From: Cryptomeria japonica
Taxonomy: Eukaryota > Streptophyta > Pinopsida > Cupressales > Cupressaceae
Assembly: GCF_030272615.1 (NCBI RefSeq)
Contig: NC_081412.1
Coordinates: forward strand, 480,050,157 to 480,114,156
Reading direction: 5' to 3'
Length of the DNA stretch: 64,000 bases
The notes below the pieces were generated by a model. The model was not told the DNA's origin. It searched no databases and worked only from the letters and a program-made list of their open reading frames with translations. The stretch's first letter is position 1. Every line of letters begins with the position of its first letter. Shown here in pieces: positions 32,971 through 45,690 of the stretch. The position numbers were made by a program, and so were the translations under genes.

Positions 32971-35841
32971 TTATGCATTTACAACAGTTTCAATACCCAC
33001 TGCTCTTTCTGAGTGTTCAGAGTTTTCATTCCCTTCCCAAATCTCAGGTAGGGCTTCCTTTATATTGTGAATGCTTTCAAGTGCTAAGTCTGCTCCTTCT
33101 GTCCGGACTGAAGTCCCAACCTAATAACTCAGTGGTCAAAAACTTTGTAAGTTAATCAACTTAAACTAGTCACAAACAAAAAAAAGAAATTTAACAAGTA
33201 ATTGTCAAATGGTCTTACCAATACGGTATGCAGGCCTACATGTTTTCCTGCTGCTATATTTCTTTGACTGTCATCAAAGAAAACCTACAAAGAAAAATAA
33301 CGAGCTCAATAAACTTACAAAAATCTGCTGAAATGAAAACTGGAAGCAAACTGAGAATCAAGTCTGCAGAAACATACAGTTCTTTTTGGATCAGCATTTG
33401 CAAGGACAAGAGCACGCTCTATAGCCTCTATCGAGGGCTTGCAAACAACGGGTGTCTTGGAGATAACAGAAAAGTGTACATCCCAGCTGTTATTGTTTTC
33501 AGCAGTTTCTGGACTAGAATTGAGTGTTTCAAAGCATATCACACCTTCAAAACAATCTTCCAACCCAAGCCTGCTCAGCACTTTTGCAGCATGGACTTTG
33601 TCACTGTTTGTAAATATCTATTTCACAAAACAAAGAGTTTAGTTGTATGCATTCAAATTTCCAAAAACTCCATAGGCCCTCTCAAGAACTAGGACACTGC
33701 ATTATCTGGTACCATGATCAAATTAAGAACTTATACAAGCATTCAAAACTGATTTTTGCTTTCAAAAAATTCAACATCATGAACCAAAAGAGCTTACAAT
33801 TTTCCGCTGAGGCATGCTCAGTAATAAATTCTTTAGGACTGGGTCGGGTTTAAGGTTCTCATATGGCAATCTTCCATGAACATAACTGTACAAGAAAATG
33901 TTCTGATTAAGTAAAAAAAAGTCAAGAAGGAATTTGAAATAAAAATGAAACTTGAAAAACCAAACAAATTAGTTTCCAAAAACTCAATTTTTCTTGATCT
34001 GGGGCATTTCATTATTGATAAAAACAAATTTAAAACCGTAACATCCAATTCAGCGGGCATCATTTTTGAGATATACCTGTGATAATCATCGTAGTCAAAG
34101 TCATAGCCCAATGCCTGTATAGATCCACAAACAAGGTAAAAAGTATGAAAAAATAGTCCATAAGAAAACATTCATCGACATCATCAGTTGCAAGCTTCAT
34201 TTACAACTTAAGCATGTAACTTTAATTATCTGTTGGAATTAAAAATTTGTATCAGGTTTACAAATCTTTTATCATCTGAACAGGGATATAAAGCATTGTA
34301 TAATGACTGGACTATAGACATTATAGATGGAGACGGGGTACACAGTTCAAATCATATATTAATTTTGACTTCTACTGTGAGACTGATCATAGTTCCCAAT
34401 ATCCTAATCAAAGAAATTAGTGCAAGAACAACTTAAGTTCCACAAATAGCATTGCACGATCCAATCTCACCCAATTAAATGTCATATAAATTCACCTCCA
34501 AATAGAAAGAATTCATATAATTTCTATCTTAATACTTAAACTACTTCCTAGACCCACAACAAGAGTTGAGAACAATTTCCCCTGAAAACAACAGTGAAAT
34601 TTGACCAATGCCCAAATTCCCAAATTACTAACCACTGAAACAATAGTTCCTGGGAAATTTCAGATTCATGCTTGACCTACAGAGGAAGTGGGGAGCATAC
34701 TTCATAGTTCAAGTAACATATTAATGTTGATTTCTACTGTTAAAACTCAGAGGGATCATATCTCCAGAGCTAATAAAGAAAGAATGCAAAATATGGCATG
34801 ATCCAAACTCATCCAATTAAATGGGTCATATGAATACACGCAATTAAATCCATCCTAATATTTTGGTTACTTACAGTTATAATCCAAACCTACAACAAGA
34901 ATTTACCAAAATTTTCCCTCAAGACAACTGTGAAATCTCAACAATGTATAAATTCCATTTTTTTTATATAACCAAATTTAGACAACATTTTTTTACAACT
35001 TTCAGGGAAACATTTGCTAGACTTACAGTAACTTGTTTACAGAATTGTGTCTGCAGTCAATTGTGAGGAATCTCCCACTCACAAAACTTCCCAAAGTCTT
35101 TCCTAATTAAGTTAAATGCAAAATTCTCTGTTTTATTTATGAAACCGGATCCTTAAATCCCCATAACCTTGCCTTCAAAGGAAAAATGCATTCCAGAATT
35201 CCATCAAAACCCAAAAAGTGAAAGAATACTAACCCTGAGTCCCGCCATAGTTGTCCCATATTTCTTGTACAATTCTCTGCAATAAGCTGTCACTTCTTTC
35301 CTATCCAGTCCGAATTTTTGAGCTACATAATCTATCATACCCACAATTCAAACCTCATCACTTCATTGAAGAGTTCATTTAAAAAAATCATCATGGCCTA
35401 TGAAACAGGGAAAATGTCTTATATATCTCAAAACTTCAGCCACAATATACCTCCAATATTCTTGGTACATGCTACACTGAGTCCTGAACTTTCAGGGTAC
35501 AATGTGTCATCAAGATCTGAAACAAACGCCAAAGAAATCAGAAATTAACCTTTAAAGAAACAAAAGGTAAACGCCTAGAAGATGCACATCAAAGTGGGTA
35601 TTCATTAAAGTCATGAAATTTCCACTGTTTATAATAATGGCTTGAAATATTTCTGGATTTGACTGTATAACATTTTTTTTCACCAATATTTGGGATCACA
35701 TTGCATGACCCATCATCTTCATAGCAAGAAAATAAAAGAAAATGTCTTTCAGAACAAAATCAAAGTTTAATCAAACTCACCAAAAAGAAGGCACTCATAA
35801 CGAGGCATCTTCTCTGCCACGGCTCTGTCACCCACCTCCAT
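32971..35841 (-). CDS. HAD-superfamily hydrolase, pyrimidine 5'-nucleotidase-like, eight exons (copy 1)
   Basis: Exons on the minus strand: 35841-35781, 35516-35451, 35331-35234, 34114-34077, 33885-33798, 33617-33378, 33284-33219 and 33120-32971. All introns are GT-AG and the phases join to an uninterrupted 268-residue protein starting MEVGDRAVAEK. HAD motif I is DLDDTLYP (nucleophile D21, acid/base D23), motif II is IFTNSD (T120), the motif III lysine is in VCKPS (K177) and motif IV is FFDDS (D201, D202). The sequence closely follows the plant family related to yeast Sdt1/Ssm1 (YECLLFDLDDTLYP, YGTTMAGLR, EGVICFETLN), whose members dephosphorylate pyrimidine nucleoside monophosphates. The substrate of this copy is inferred. 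No signal peptide, so probably cytosolic. Intron 3 is long (1.1 kb). A paralogue with the same exon plan lies at 60744-62861. The gene appears functional. Confidence 0.93.
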
Positions 35842-36042
35842 TGTTGAATTACAAAACACAAATTGCAGACAATAAATACACCAGAATGCAAAATGAATAC
35901 AAGCAATGCAGCCTCTGCACAGAGCAGTTACAGGTGCAAAAAGAGATAAGGATAGATAGGTAGAAATGCACAAGATTTATATGCCTTACAAGCAAGATTG
36001 ATGAACAGATCGCGGGGGAATTATAATGGGGGCATAGAATCG

Positions 36043-36064
36043 CTTATATAGAACTCCAACGGCC
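36043..36064 (-). promoter_or_regulatory. TATA box and GGCCGTTGG motif upstream of HAD gene 1
   Basis: On the minus strand GGCCGTTGG (36064-36056) is followed by TATATAAG (36050-36043), about 200 bp upstream of the ATG. The same order, GGCCGTTGG then TATTTAAG, is found before the second HAD gene (63085-63060). CCGTTG fits the MYB-core consensus CNGTTR; binding is inferred. Confidence 0.5.
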
Positions 36065-39000
36065 ATCACAGAAACCCATATAAATTTGACACCGCAAAAG
36101 TCAAATGAATGTTTCCTTGACCATTGAAGTTCAATAAAAGAGCTCAACAAACCAAACCAGACGTGTAAGGCGCAGATTCATTCACTTGGAAATTTGTGCA
36201 CCAAATTTGTTTTCTTGGCACGCTTCCAGACGTTTTACTTGTTATTGTGAAATATATATATATATTAAAAAAAACAGAGAGATCTTCTATGTGGAAGACA
36301 TTTTCTCACAGAAAAATTGGTTGACAGGCAGGTTCGATCGTCAAATTTAGGCTTTAATCACAGTGCCTCTCGTGTGCCGTGAACGCCGATTTTGCAGGAA
36401 GCATATTCGGAAAGAATGGCTTAAAGGCAGACAATTTTTCAAACGTGAACGGTGCAGATTCAATCCAAAGCACCTGGAGTGCATCTACACCGTCCCGTAC
36501 AATATTTTCTGAGCTTTGAGTAGAGAGGAATTGACGAGGAGTTTGTAAAGCATTCTATTTTCCTCTTGATTTTTCTTTAGAGATTGAGATTGAGATGATG
36601 ATGATGATGACCAGGCCATTAGAAGAGATTACCTTCATTCATGCTCAAAATTTGTAATTATAACAGAAGCATTTTATGTGGTAGCAAGGAGTCCTATAAA
36701 CAAAAAGATTAAAACACAATCAATATTTTGATGAAAAATAATAACAGAGTAAAAAATAAAACAAATGAATTAAGAAATAATAAAAGATGGGTTTTTAAAA
36801 AAATTATAAAATAATTTTTAATAGTTTTTAACAATTTTAGAGATGCATTTATGATATTTATATTGGTTATTTTTTTTTATGTTTTTAAATAAAAATATTA
36901 ATTTATTTTGATCATAAATATTAATTTTTTAATATTTTTTACATTGTTGATATATAAGTTGCTTGGTATATGTTATTACCATCGCTCTTATTTAATTATT
37001 AAATTACTATAAGATAAAACATTTCAATTGTGAAAATAGCATACACTTTAATGTAAAACATTGTAATTATGAAAATGCTATACAAGTGACATATTTTGCA
37101 TGAATTGTGTCCATGATATTGAAGGTCTTAGAGGCTTTTTTGGGCTTGAAAATGGTCATAAATATAGCAGGTTATAGCTTGATAGAGCACTTCACGAGCT
37201 TTCCAAGGTGGTTCGTCAATCATACTCTTTAAATAGAAATAAAAATGTGTTAGAGACATAAATGAGTTATAAATGAGCTATTTAGTGTATAATAGTCTAT
37301 ATTATTCTATTATTAGTACTTGCCTTAGGCAATAGTCAATACTATTGAAATGAGTTTTTTGTTTTTGCAGTTAACTAGTTATTAAAAAAATTAATTTGAA
37401 ACCCAAAATAATTAGTTTTACTGGTATAGCGATAAATATATGTAAATTAGGAAAATCGTAAAGAAAAAAATACTTATATCAAAGACATATAGTTGATTCA
37501 CAACAACACTAAAACCAACTACAACAATATTTGTTCAGATCAGATTTATCATTAGAGTAAAAATATAAAAATTTAGATATGTATGTTTATTAAACAATAT
37601 TTTTTATTGATGTTAATATTATTTGATATTCATTATATATCTTATACATATTTAATTTATATTTTAATTTTAATAAACATACATATTTAAATTTTTTATA
37701 TTTTTTCATATATTTAATAATTTAAATTATATTAATAATATATTTTTTTTAAATTATATTAAATATTTATATTAAAAATCAACTTTAAAATTTACTTCAA
37801 ATATTTTCTATTAAAAAAAATACATCAAATATTGTTCTTTGGTATTTCCTCAAAAGTGACATGCGCCAAATAAAATCTTAATTGTACACAATATTAACAT
37901 TAATTTTAGAATTAGGTAGAGTGAAATCATTCCACCTCAAATGAAGAATAATTAACATTAATAAAAAAGAGGATTAAAAGTAATTTATTTATTTTGTTGG
38001 ATGAACTTATTAGTTAATGTGATTTTTTTTATTTTTTTTAATTTTTACATTTTCATTCATGAGAGTCATAATAAAAGAATAAATTTACTATTTAGATTTC
38101 AATGCCAACTTTTCGTTCAACAAAATCTTTTAGGTTACAATTCCAATGAATTTAAAAAAATATTACTATTTTTATTTAATTAATTTGACTTAATAAAATT
38201 ATTATCTATCAAGACTATTGTTATTTATTATTAATTATTAATTTTAGTTTTAGATTTAAATCTAAAACTATTTCAATTATTTAACTTTATTTTGTGTAAT
38301 TAAAAATTTATTAAGATTTCTTTAATTTATATTATTTTTTCTAGTAAAATTTTAATTATTATGAAATAATTATATTTAATTTTTTTATCTTAATTATTAT
38401 AATTTTTAAAATATAATCATTATTAAAATTAAATCATAATTATTATTAAAACTATACTAAAAACAAGGCAAGTACTAGCCACTATGTGGCACTTGTTCAA
38501 GTTTTGTTGTCTTCATATTACCATTTCTATTTTAGATTACAACATACTTGTGATTTATCTCAAAATCATGATTTCATCTTTATATCGCATTCCAAATTTT
38601 ATTTTTCTATTCTATTACATTTCTATATGATCAAAATTTATATTATGATTATTAAAAAAAAAAAATTTAAAATATAAAATATAAAATAAAATAAAATAAA
38701 TCATTCTATGATGATCATATTCTTCTTCACCACATGATTCTTATTCTTAAGCCAAACCTTATTTCCATAATTTTATACGTTCCTACTCATTTTAAGAAGA
38801 TTGTCCTCCCTCTCTCACATTTATAATTAAATTAAGTTAATCTTATATGCTTGTATATGTTTAATTTATAAACTTTCTAACCATGTAAACTATAATCTAG
38901 TTTAGAATTAGAGAAGATTAAAATTTTCTATTTTATTTTAGTGACTTAAGTTTTCTTAACTTTTTTATATTAATCTTGTTGTTCTTATCATATATTTTAG

Positions 39001-39150
39001 TGTATTCTACAAGTGTTTAGTTCTTGTCCATCATTTTGGAGGTTAACTAGCTTCTAATTTGTAACTATTGAGACCACCTTCTTTGTATTTATGTTCTCCA
39101 TACTTCTAAAGCAAGCACATATCATTATCACTTAAGAATTAATTTATCAG
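36065..39150. other. AT-rich intergenic DNA
   Basis: No supported gene. Strongly AT-rich tracts cover 36640-38480, with long A/T runs and a short (GAT)n tract near 36594-36611. Open frames here are short and low in complexity. Confidence 0.5.
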
Positions 39151-39640
39151 TATTTTTTTTCAATTATTAGTTTTTTATATAGTAATTTCTACATTGGCTT
39201 ATGATGAGAATAAGATTTACCATTATTTTGTTAACCTTTTTTATTTAGTTTTATTTTTGTGTTATCCTTGTTCTTTTTATCATTTCTTTCATCTTCATGT
39301 CTAATTTTTTTTTGCTCACAATATCACATAATTGGATGTGAACTACTAGCTTGATAATCAAAATATTAGTCATCCAAAAATCACATCTTCATCTATTGGA
39401 TCTCTCATGGATGCCATGTATCTCTCCTCTTTCCTTCCTAACAATAATGGCCTTTATCTTGAAATTGATCACTCCTTCACCACATGAATCTTATATTCTA
39501 TTACTGATTTTCCTTCCATTCACAATGAAACCCATACTTGTATTAATCATTCACCTTTTCAAGAAATGGAATCTCCTCTTGTTCTACTTCTCATTCTTTT
39601 TCCTTTGCGGATGAACTATATGTTGAAGGATATAAATTCA
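39150..39640 (+). repeat. Dispersed repeat, copy A (decayed coding sequence)
   Basis: The run from AATTTCTACATTGGCTTATG through TTGGATGTGAACTACTAGC to AACTATATGTTGAAGG matches 45230-45690 along its length with moderate divergence. The frames retain Ser/His-rich fragments but no domain that I recognise. Confidence 0.6.
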
Positions 39641-39650
39641 AGAAGTTACA

Positions 39651-40107
39651 TTATGTTTTTTATACCACTTTTAATGAAATAACTTGCACAAGAAGGATAT
39701 AATAGGAAACATGCTACAAACACTTATATAATAATATGTCACTTTGAGGGGGCATCCTCCTAATCCATTTCAAGGTGGATACCTCCAATAGTCTTCGCGA
39801 AGAACACAATACTCAACATGATGATAATAACAACTTCTACCTCCTATGCATACCCTACTTATGCCAAGAATATCACCTAGGCTAACTTAGATAACAACAT
39901 ATAGACCCTAGACCGACATAAATAACTAAATAATAATATAATAAGAGTTAAGATAACCATAAGATGATTACTCACAACCCAATACACACTATAGGGTTAG
40001 TGACATGTTGTGACGTAATCACACATCACCCCATTGCAAATGGGGAGCCCCTTGTTTTCGCTTTTTAGGGTAGTCTTTTGATGTCTTAGGGTTTTGTCTC
40101 TGGTCTC
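39651..40107. other. Intergenic sequence before the LINE fragment
   Basis: No gene supported. The last 90 bases (GTTTTCGCTTTTTAGGGTAG and following) are less AT-rich than their left neighbour and may be a remnant belonging to the LINE or to another element. Confidence 0.35.
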
Positions 40108-41290
40108 TTGCCTTTGCAAATGAGCCAAGTTTTTCAAAATTTTGAAAGAGTAATCAAATCAATAGGGGGAAAGTATCATAAAAAAGAATGTTCTAATGTT
40201 ACCGCTATGCTCAAATGGGTCAAAAGAGTGAAAACACAATTGGATGGACACTGGCTAAAGGTGAGGCGAACTGGTGTAGCATCATCAAAGCAAAGTACTT
40301 GGACCGAGAGCACTTCTATTATAATTTGAGTACAACCAACCTTCCCCAAGGATCCAAGTTATGGAACAACATCCTAAAGAGCAGAGTGATCCAGTTAGAG
40401 AAGGTCTGAAATGGCAATTGGGAGATGGTAGAAAGGTGAGATTCTGGGAAGACTTTTGGACGGAGGACATGCCCTTGGTCAAAACCTGCTTCCATCAAAT
40501 TATGAACCACCTTAAAGGTCTCCTGGGGGATTACATCGTGGATTATTTGGTACCAGGAAGATTTTGTTGGAAGGACATTGTCCACATCTTCAGCAACAGA
40601 CCTAACCTGGTTCCCCTTACTCAGGACCTGCAATGCATATTGTCAAAAACAAGAATCCCCTGGCCTAGTGTGAAGACAACTTCATCTGGAAAGAGACCCA
40701 ATCGGGTTCTTTCTCGGTCAAATCTACTTACAATCACCTCCTCAAACCCCCTGTGGATGTTGAATGTTGGAAGAAAATTTGGAACCCTCAGCTAATCCCT
40801 AAAATTAATTTCTTCTAGTGGTCCCTCATGCATGGAAAAACCCTCACGCTGGATAACTTGAAGAAGAGGGGATTCCATCTCCCCAATAGATGCAGTCTGT
40901 GTAAAGCTAATGAGGAAACTATTGACCATCTTTTTGTCCTCTACCCCTTTTTTGTTCATCTTTGGATTATCACTCCTCAGAAATGTGGTCTCTGTTGAGT
41001 CTTCCAAAAGGACATAATTTTTTTGCTTTTGATTGGACCCCCCCCCCCCTCCCATCACCCCCTCATCATTTAGGTATGGAAACAAATACTGCCGCACATC
41101 TATTGGGCCTTATGGAGAGAAAGAAACAACAAAATTTTTAGAGACACTTAGACCCCCCCCGGACACTGTGGCACACATTTTCTTTAAGATGATCTCTACA
41201 AACTTAGAAGTTACAAAATGGAAACCCCCCCCTTATCCTCCTAATGAGGTTGAGAAAAAAATTGCTGAAAGTTGGAAGCTCCCCTAGTTT
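40108..41290 (+). pseudogene. LINE post-RT region with zinc-finger (zf-RVT) domain, broken
   Basis: Frames shift several times. Recognisable pieces are GWTLAKGEANWCSIIKAKYL, LKWQLGDGRKVRFWEDFW (the W-x-[IL]-G-[DN]-G-x2-[IV]-[RS]-F-W block of plant LINEs) and, near 40800-40960, KINFF-W-SLMHGKTLTLDN then RCSLCKANEETIDHLF, a C-x2-C-x7-H finger of the zf-RVT family. This part normally follows the reverse transcriptase. The RT itself is missing. Runs of C at 41041-41048, 41154-41160 and 41226-41231 are unusual within a coding relic. Confidence 0.7.
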
Positions 41291-41849
41291 TGATAGCTTC
41301 AACAACAGTACCAAGAACAAAAGAAGGATGACGAGATGGTCAACCCCTAAGTTACATTGGTTTAGACTAAATTTTGATGGTTCAGCCCAAAGAAATTGTT
41401 AGGCGGGGGGTGGAATCATCCGGGACCATTTGGGGAACACGATTGCAGCCTACGCAGGCAACCTAAAGAATAATACGGTTACTCAAGCTGAAGGAATGGC
41501 CCTCCTTTGGGGTCTGAAAATGGCTAACTCCATAGGAATTAAACAACTAGAAATTGAAGGAGACTCTCAAATCATTGTGGACTTAGTTAAAGGGAATTCA
41601 TCGGTGGGTTGGAGAGTGGGATCCATTCTGAGGGATATCAGGTGCCTCCTAGTCAAGATGGAGGACTTCACCATCCGCCACATCTTCAAAGAAGGAAACA
41701 AAGCTGCTGATTCCATGGCGGTGGCGGGAAGGCTGCAAAGTGGCTTACGATGTTGGAGGGACCCCAGTCTATTGCCGATCACCACTAAGGTAATCTTGGA
41801 AAAGGAAAAGGCCTTTACCCAAGAAGGGACCATCCTATCCGCTCAATGA
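41291..41849 (+). pseudogene. LINE C-terminal RNase H domain
   Basis: After a stop, the frame from 41430 is open for 139 residues and the upstream part is readable with one stop (TAG at 41400-41402). The active-site acids of the plant RVT_3-type RNase H are all present: D in LNFDGSA (41376-41378), E in TQAEGMALLWGL, D in EGDSQIIVDL and the final D in NKAADSMA. The domain removes RNA from RNA/DNA hybrids during LINE retrotransposition. Its TGA (41847-41849) overlaps the ATG of the next ORF (41846-41848). Confidence 0.75.
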
Positions 41850-43492
41850 TGAAGAAAACCTTCATTCAAATTTCAAATTGGCACGGGAATCCCACCAATT
41901 ACTATCACAGACAACCACGTATCAAAGGCAGGCTGAGTCACCACTACTACAAGGGATGGATTTATGATGAAAGTATAGACATTGGGAATGATTACTCCCT
42001 AATTATTATCCGAACGGAGCCAACTGGCGACGATAAAGGTAGTGATGGGGATCTATCAAATCACATTGGCTCGAATGAAGGCTCGCACGTTCTGAGTAGA
42101 TCTTCTGCTTTTGATATCTACTTGGACTTAAGAGATCATAATCACTCTGATTATTATGACCTCTTAATCCAAGTTCGGCACAATTATTTTAACAACTCCG
42201 CCTTAAGCTTGCTTCGGCTCTGTGTTTTTTCTGAAAGTCACTCTCAATCTGTTAAGCTGGAGGATTCAAGAATAGGGGGGGACATGCTTAGACTGGAACC
42301 CAATAAAGTGGATGAGTTCAAAGCTAAACTGGCGGCGTGGTTTGTCTACTTGGAAGGCAGCATTGACAAATTCATGGAGAGTATGAAGGGAAATGACGAA
42401 AGACTATCTAGACAATTTGTGACTTCCTGGGAAGACAAAAGGGTGACCATGGGGGGAATCTCTTTTGAAATCAATGAAGAGGTTATAGCTCAAGCGATGT
42501 ATCTTTCTATAGAGGGCAAAAAATGGAAAAAATAGAGTCGTATTGTGGATGCTACCAGCCTTAACCAGTTCTTCTGCCAGGGAGAAAACCTTGTCAAGAG
42601 GGCGGGAGGCTTCAACAGGGAGGAGCTCCCTCACCCATGGGATGAGGTCTTCTATATCATGATGAAGTATTTTATGCTGGAGGGAAGGTATGGCATTTTC
42701 TACTACTACCATCTCCCATTCCTTAACCATTTGAGGAATAAAGACCTCATTTCCATTTCGTTCTTTTTACTACATTCTATGGATGCTAATGTTAAAGACA
42801 TAGCCGAAGCTAAGAAAAAAGGGAAATATTTTCCCATCCTGCATCAGGGCCTTATGCTCCACCTGTATAACTTTCACCTCGCCCTCTGCCTGCCCCGTTC
42901 CATCTTTGTGCAGAACGTCAGTCCCTCTACCCACCCTCCTTCCATTAATGACTCAAGCCCTCTGCAGCTCCTGTAAATTGGATCCTCCAGCAAGAAAACC
43001 AAGAATCACTCCCTGGAGGAGGTCAGAACCCCCAAGAGAGTCAAAATCCAAGAGATTGACTCTGATATGGAAATTACTGGAGAAGCCAATACCCCATGTC
43101 GTTCTAGCAGACTGGCCTCTAAACCCTCAGATAAATCCCCAAGAGACCCCTCCTCCTCGCACGACACTGGAAATTCCATCCTGACTGATAAAATGCCCCT
43201 AGCCCAGCATAATCCGACCCCTCATTCTGTGAGCTCCACCTGGGTTTCAGAAAGTCCCTTATCCTCCAAGAGTCCGAAGCCTTCCAATTTCCCCTCCCCG
43301 ACCTTCAGGATGGAAAAAATGATGGTCGTTGAGGAGGCCAACAACGTGAAGGAGGAGGAGGAATCCAACCTGGCGGAGCTAGAGAAAAAGATGGAGGCCC
43401 TCTCTAACAATGTGCAGGTGATCACCAATAGACTGGAGGCGGCGGAGTCCAAGATGCACGATGTCTCCAAGTTTGCGCTAAATGTTATGTGA
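41846..43492 (+). pseudogene. Third ORF downstream of LINE RNase H, unknown protein with two in-frame stops
   Basis: One frame runs 549 codons from ATG 41846 to TGA 43490-43492, broken only by TAG (42533-42535) and TAA (42974-42976). The N-terminal part is polar. The middle has RVTMGGISFEINEEVIAQAM, DATSLNQFFCQGENLVKRA and WDEVFYIMMKYFMLEGRYG, a conserved-looking alpha-helical region that I link tentatively to plant transposon-associated proteins of unknown role. A basic Pro/Ser-rich linker follows, and then a coiled coil (LAELEKKMEALSNNVQVITN) near the C-terminus. The ATGA overlap with the RNase H stop suggests it was translated from the LINE transcript by reinitiation. It has no enzymatic motif. 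Confidence 0.55.
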
Positions 43493-45229
43493 TGCTCGGC
43501 TACTACTTTGTGCCTCATGTAGGAAAGCACAATCAAAGGGAAAGGCAAGGAGGACGAGGACTACAAAAGCCTGTTCAAGTTCCTCACCAAGGAATGGGCT
43601 AGAAAGCTGCTCCTTAAGAAGAGCCAAGGGAAAAAGAAATAATTGTTTGCATGTGGAGGATTTCTGGTTTTTTGACTATATCGTGTAGGCGCTGGGCAGA
43701 TAAGGCTAGTTTATGCTTTTGTTTATACTTCTCTATTTATTGCCCTGTGTGGCAAATGACTAAAACTCTGATTAGTATTACTTTATCATTGATAAACTCT
43801 CATAGTATGGTTTTTGTTTTTGATAGAGGTAAAAGGCTGCTACTTTGTTGATTATTTGCAGACAATGGTTTTGCCACTGTCCTTCTAATTGTTCCTATGG
43901 GTCAGCCCCCTCATTTTTGGCTGCTTTTAATATAAAAAACAAAGCAATTAAAAAATTACAAAATTGAAGTCATAAAAATACGATGAAAATAGTGAATCAA
44001 GTTTACTATCAGATTAAAACATCGTAACTTGTTCTTTAATGTGTTGTAGCTGATGCTTGACCTTCACATTCTTCTTGCATAATGTTTGAATTTAGAGAGG
44101 CCACCTCAACAAATACATCATAGTAAAACTTTAGAGTACTAGTTACATGGTGATAATTGTGATAAAACATAGCAACACATCTATTTTTTTTATATATATT
44201 TGAAAAAATCACTTTCCAATAGAATCAACAATTACATCATTCTATTTCAAAACCAAGATTAGATTCTTTCTAATTCAAATCGTGATTAAACTAGCATATC
44301 TATTTTTAGAAGAATATAGGTTATTTTTAGAAGAATATAGGAAAATATAGGAAATATATCATATTTATTCATTATTCCACTTAAAAAATTATTATATTAT
44401 TATATTTCTATTCAACTATTGACCAAAAGGAAAAATCTATTACGGCTTATTTATTATTATTATTGATTTAGATAATTGCAAAGTTAACTTATTGCATGAT
44501 GAAGATAGACAAAATCGACTGATCAATTAAACTCAAAGTGAGTGGGAGTTGAGAGGTGGTATGAAATAAAATAATATAAAATTAAAAAATAATAATAAAT
44601 TGATTTTTGTTTTAAATTATGCATTTAAGTGTCACAAACATGTCAAATTAAATGCTTTTAGTTTTTATTGATGAACATTTTTGCATCCATATACGAGTAC
44701 AATATGCCTTCAACATAAAAATTTAGACACCATTTTATGCTTTTAGATTTTTTGTCAAAAACAATTCTTAAACAAACTACATTTGCAATACTATTAATTT
44801 TTAATGCTTTAAAAAAAAAAAACCCTTTCCTTTCCCTTTTTTTAATTCCAATCTATTGTCATGCTCTACTATGGTACCGTTTTATTGGCATCTTCTAGTC
44901 TATATGACATTCACTTTTACCTCTTAAGGATTTTGTTAGATGTATTTATTTTAACATTTTTTACACATGTTGGTTCATTAATATTTGTATTCTTTTATAA
45001 GATTTGTTTTTTTTCTTTGACCCATTAAAATTTTATCATCTTTGTATTTTCTATTTACATATATAATAGTAATATATTTATGTAGACTAGAAGTAAATTG
45101 TTATTTTTTTTATCGTATAGTAGATTAATGATAAATTTTTAGTATAGGTTAATAATTATTCATAAATTGTTAGCTTTATTCTTCAATTTAGAATCAATTT
45201 AACTATGTTTCATTTTTCTATTATTAATT

Positions 45230-45690
45230 TTCCTTGTAGTAATTTTCACATTGGCTTATGTTGAGAATAAGATTGACCATTATTTTGTTAAACTTCTTAA
45301 TTCAATTTTATTCTTGTGTTATCCATATGCTTCCATCATTTCTCCCATTCCCATGTCTAATTTTGTTACTCTTTAGAACACTTAGTTGGATGTGAACTAC
45401 TCCTTTGATAGTCAAAATATAAGGTATTTAAAGATCATGTCTTCATTGGTTAGATTTGTCACAGATGTCAAGTCTTTCTCCTCTCTCCTCCCTAACTATG
45501 ATAATCATCTTCTTAAAATTGATCATTATTCTTCACCACATGACTCTTATTCTCCCATTAATCATTTTTCTTCAATTCATAATGAGACCCACACATGGAT
45601 TAATCGTTTATCTTTTCAAGGTTGATTCTTCTCTTGGTCTACTTATCATTATTTTCCCTTTAGGAACAAACTATATGTTGAGGAAATCAT
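45230..45690 (+). repeat. Dispersed repeat, copy B
   Basis: The copy of 39150-39640 shares TTGGATGTGAACTACT, GAATAAGATT and AACTATATGTTGAGG landmarks in the same order and strand. A frame with LPNYDNHLLKIDHYSSPHDS is open here but closed in the other copy. Confidence 0.6.

Larger units (their letters stand above)
40108..43945 (+). mobile_element. 5'-truncated LINE with RNase H and an additional ORF
   Basis: The region starts abruptly inside the C-terminal half of a LINE ORF2 and ends near 43945 in a TTTGGCTGCTTTTAATATAA segment followed by A-rich DNA, the usual 3' end of plant LINEs. From 5' to 3' it has the post-RT region, a zf-RVT-type finger, an RNase H domain and a third ORF of about 549 codons that overlaps the RNase H stop. 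The element has no start and several disablements, so it is immobile. Target duplications were not identified. Confidence 0.65.

Noticed and set aside
33228-33692. 154-codon plus-strand frame
   Set aside because: It is antisense to exons 6 and 7 of the HAD gene and carries no independent signal.
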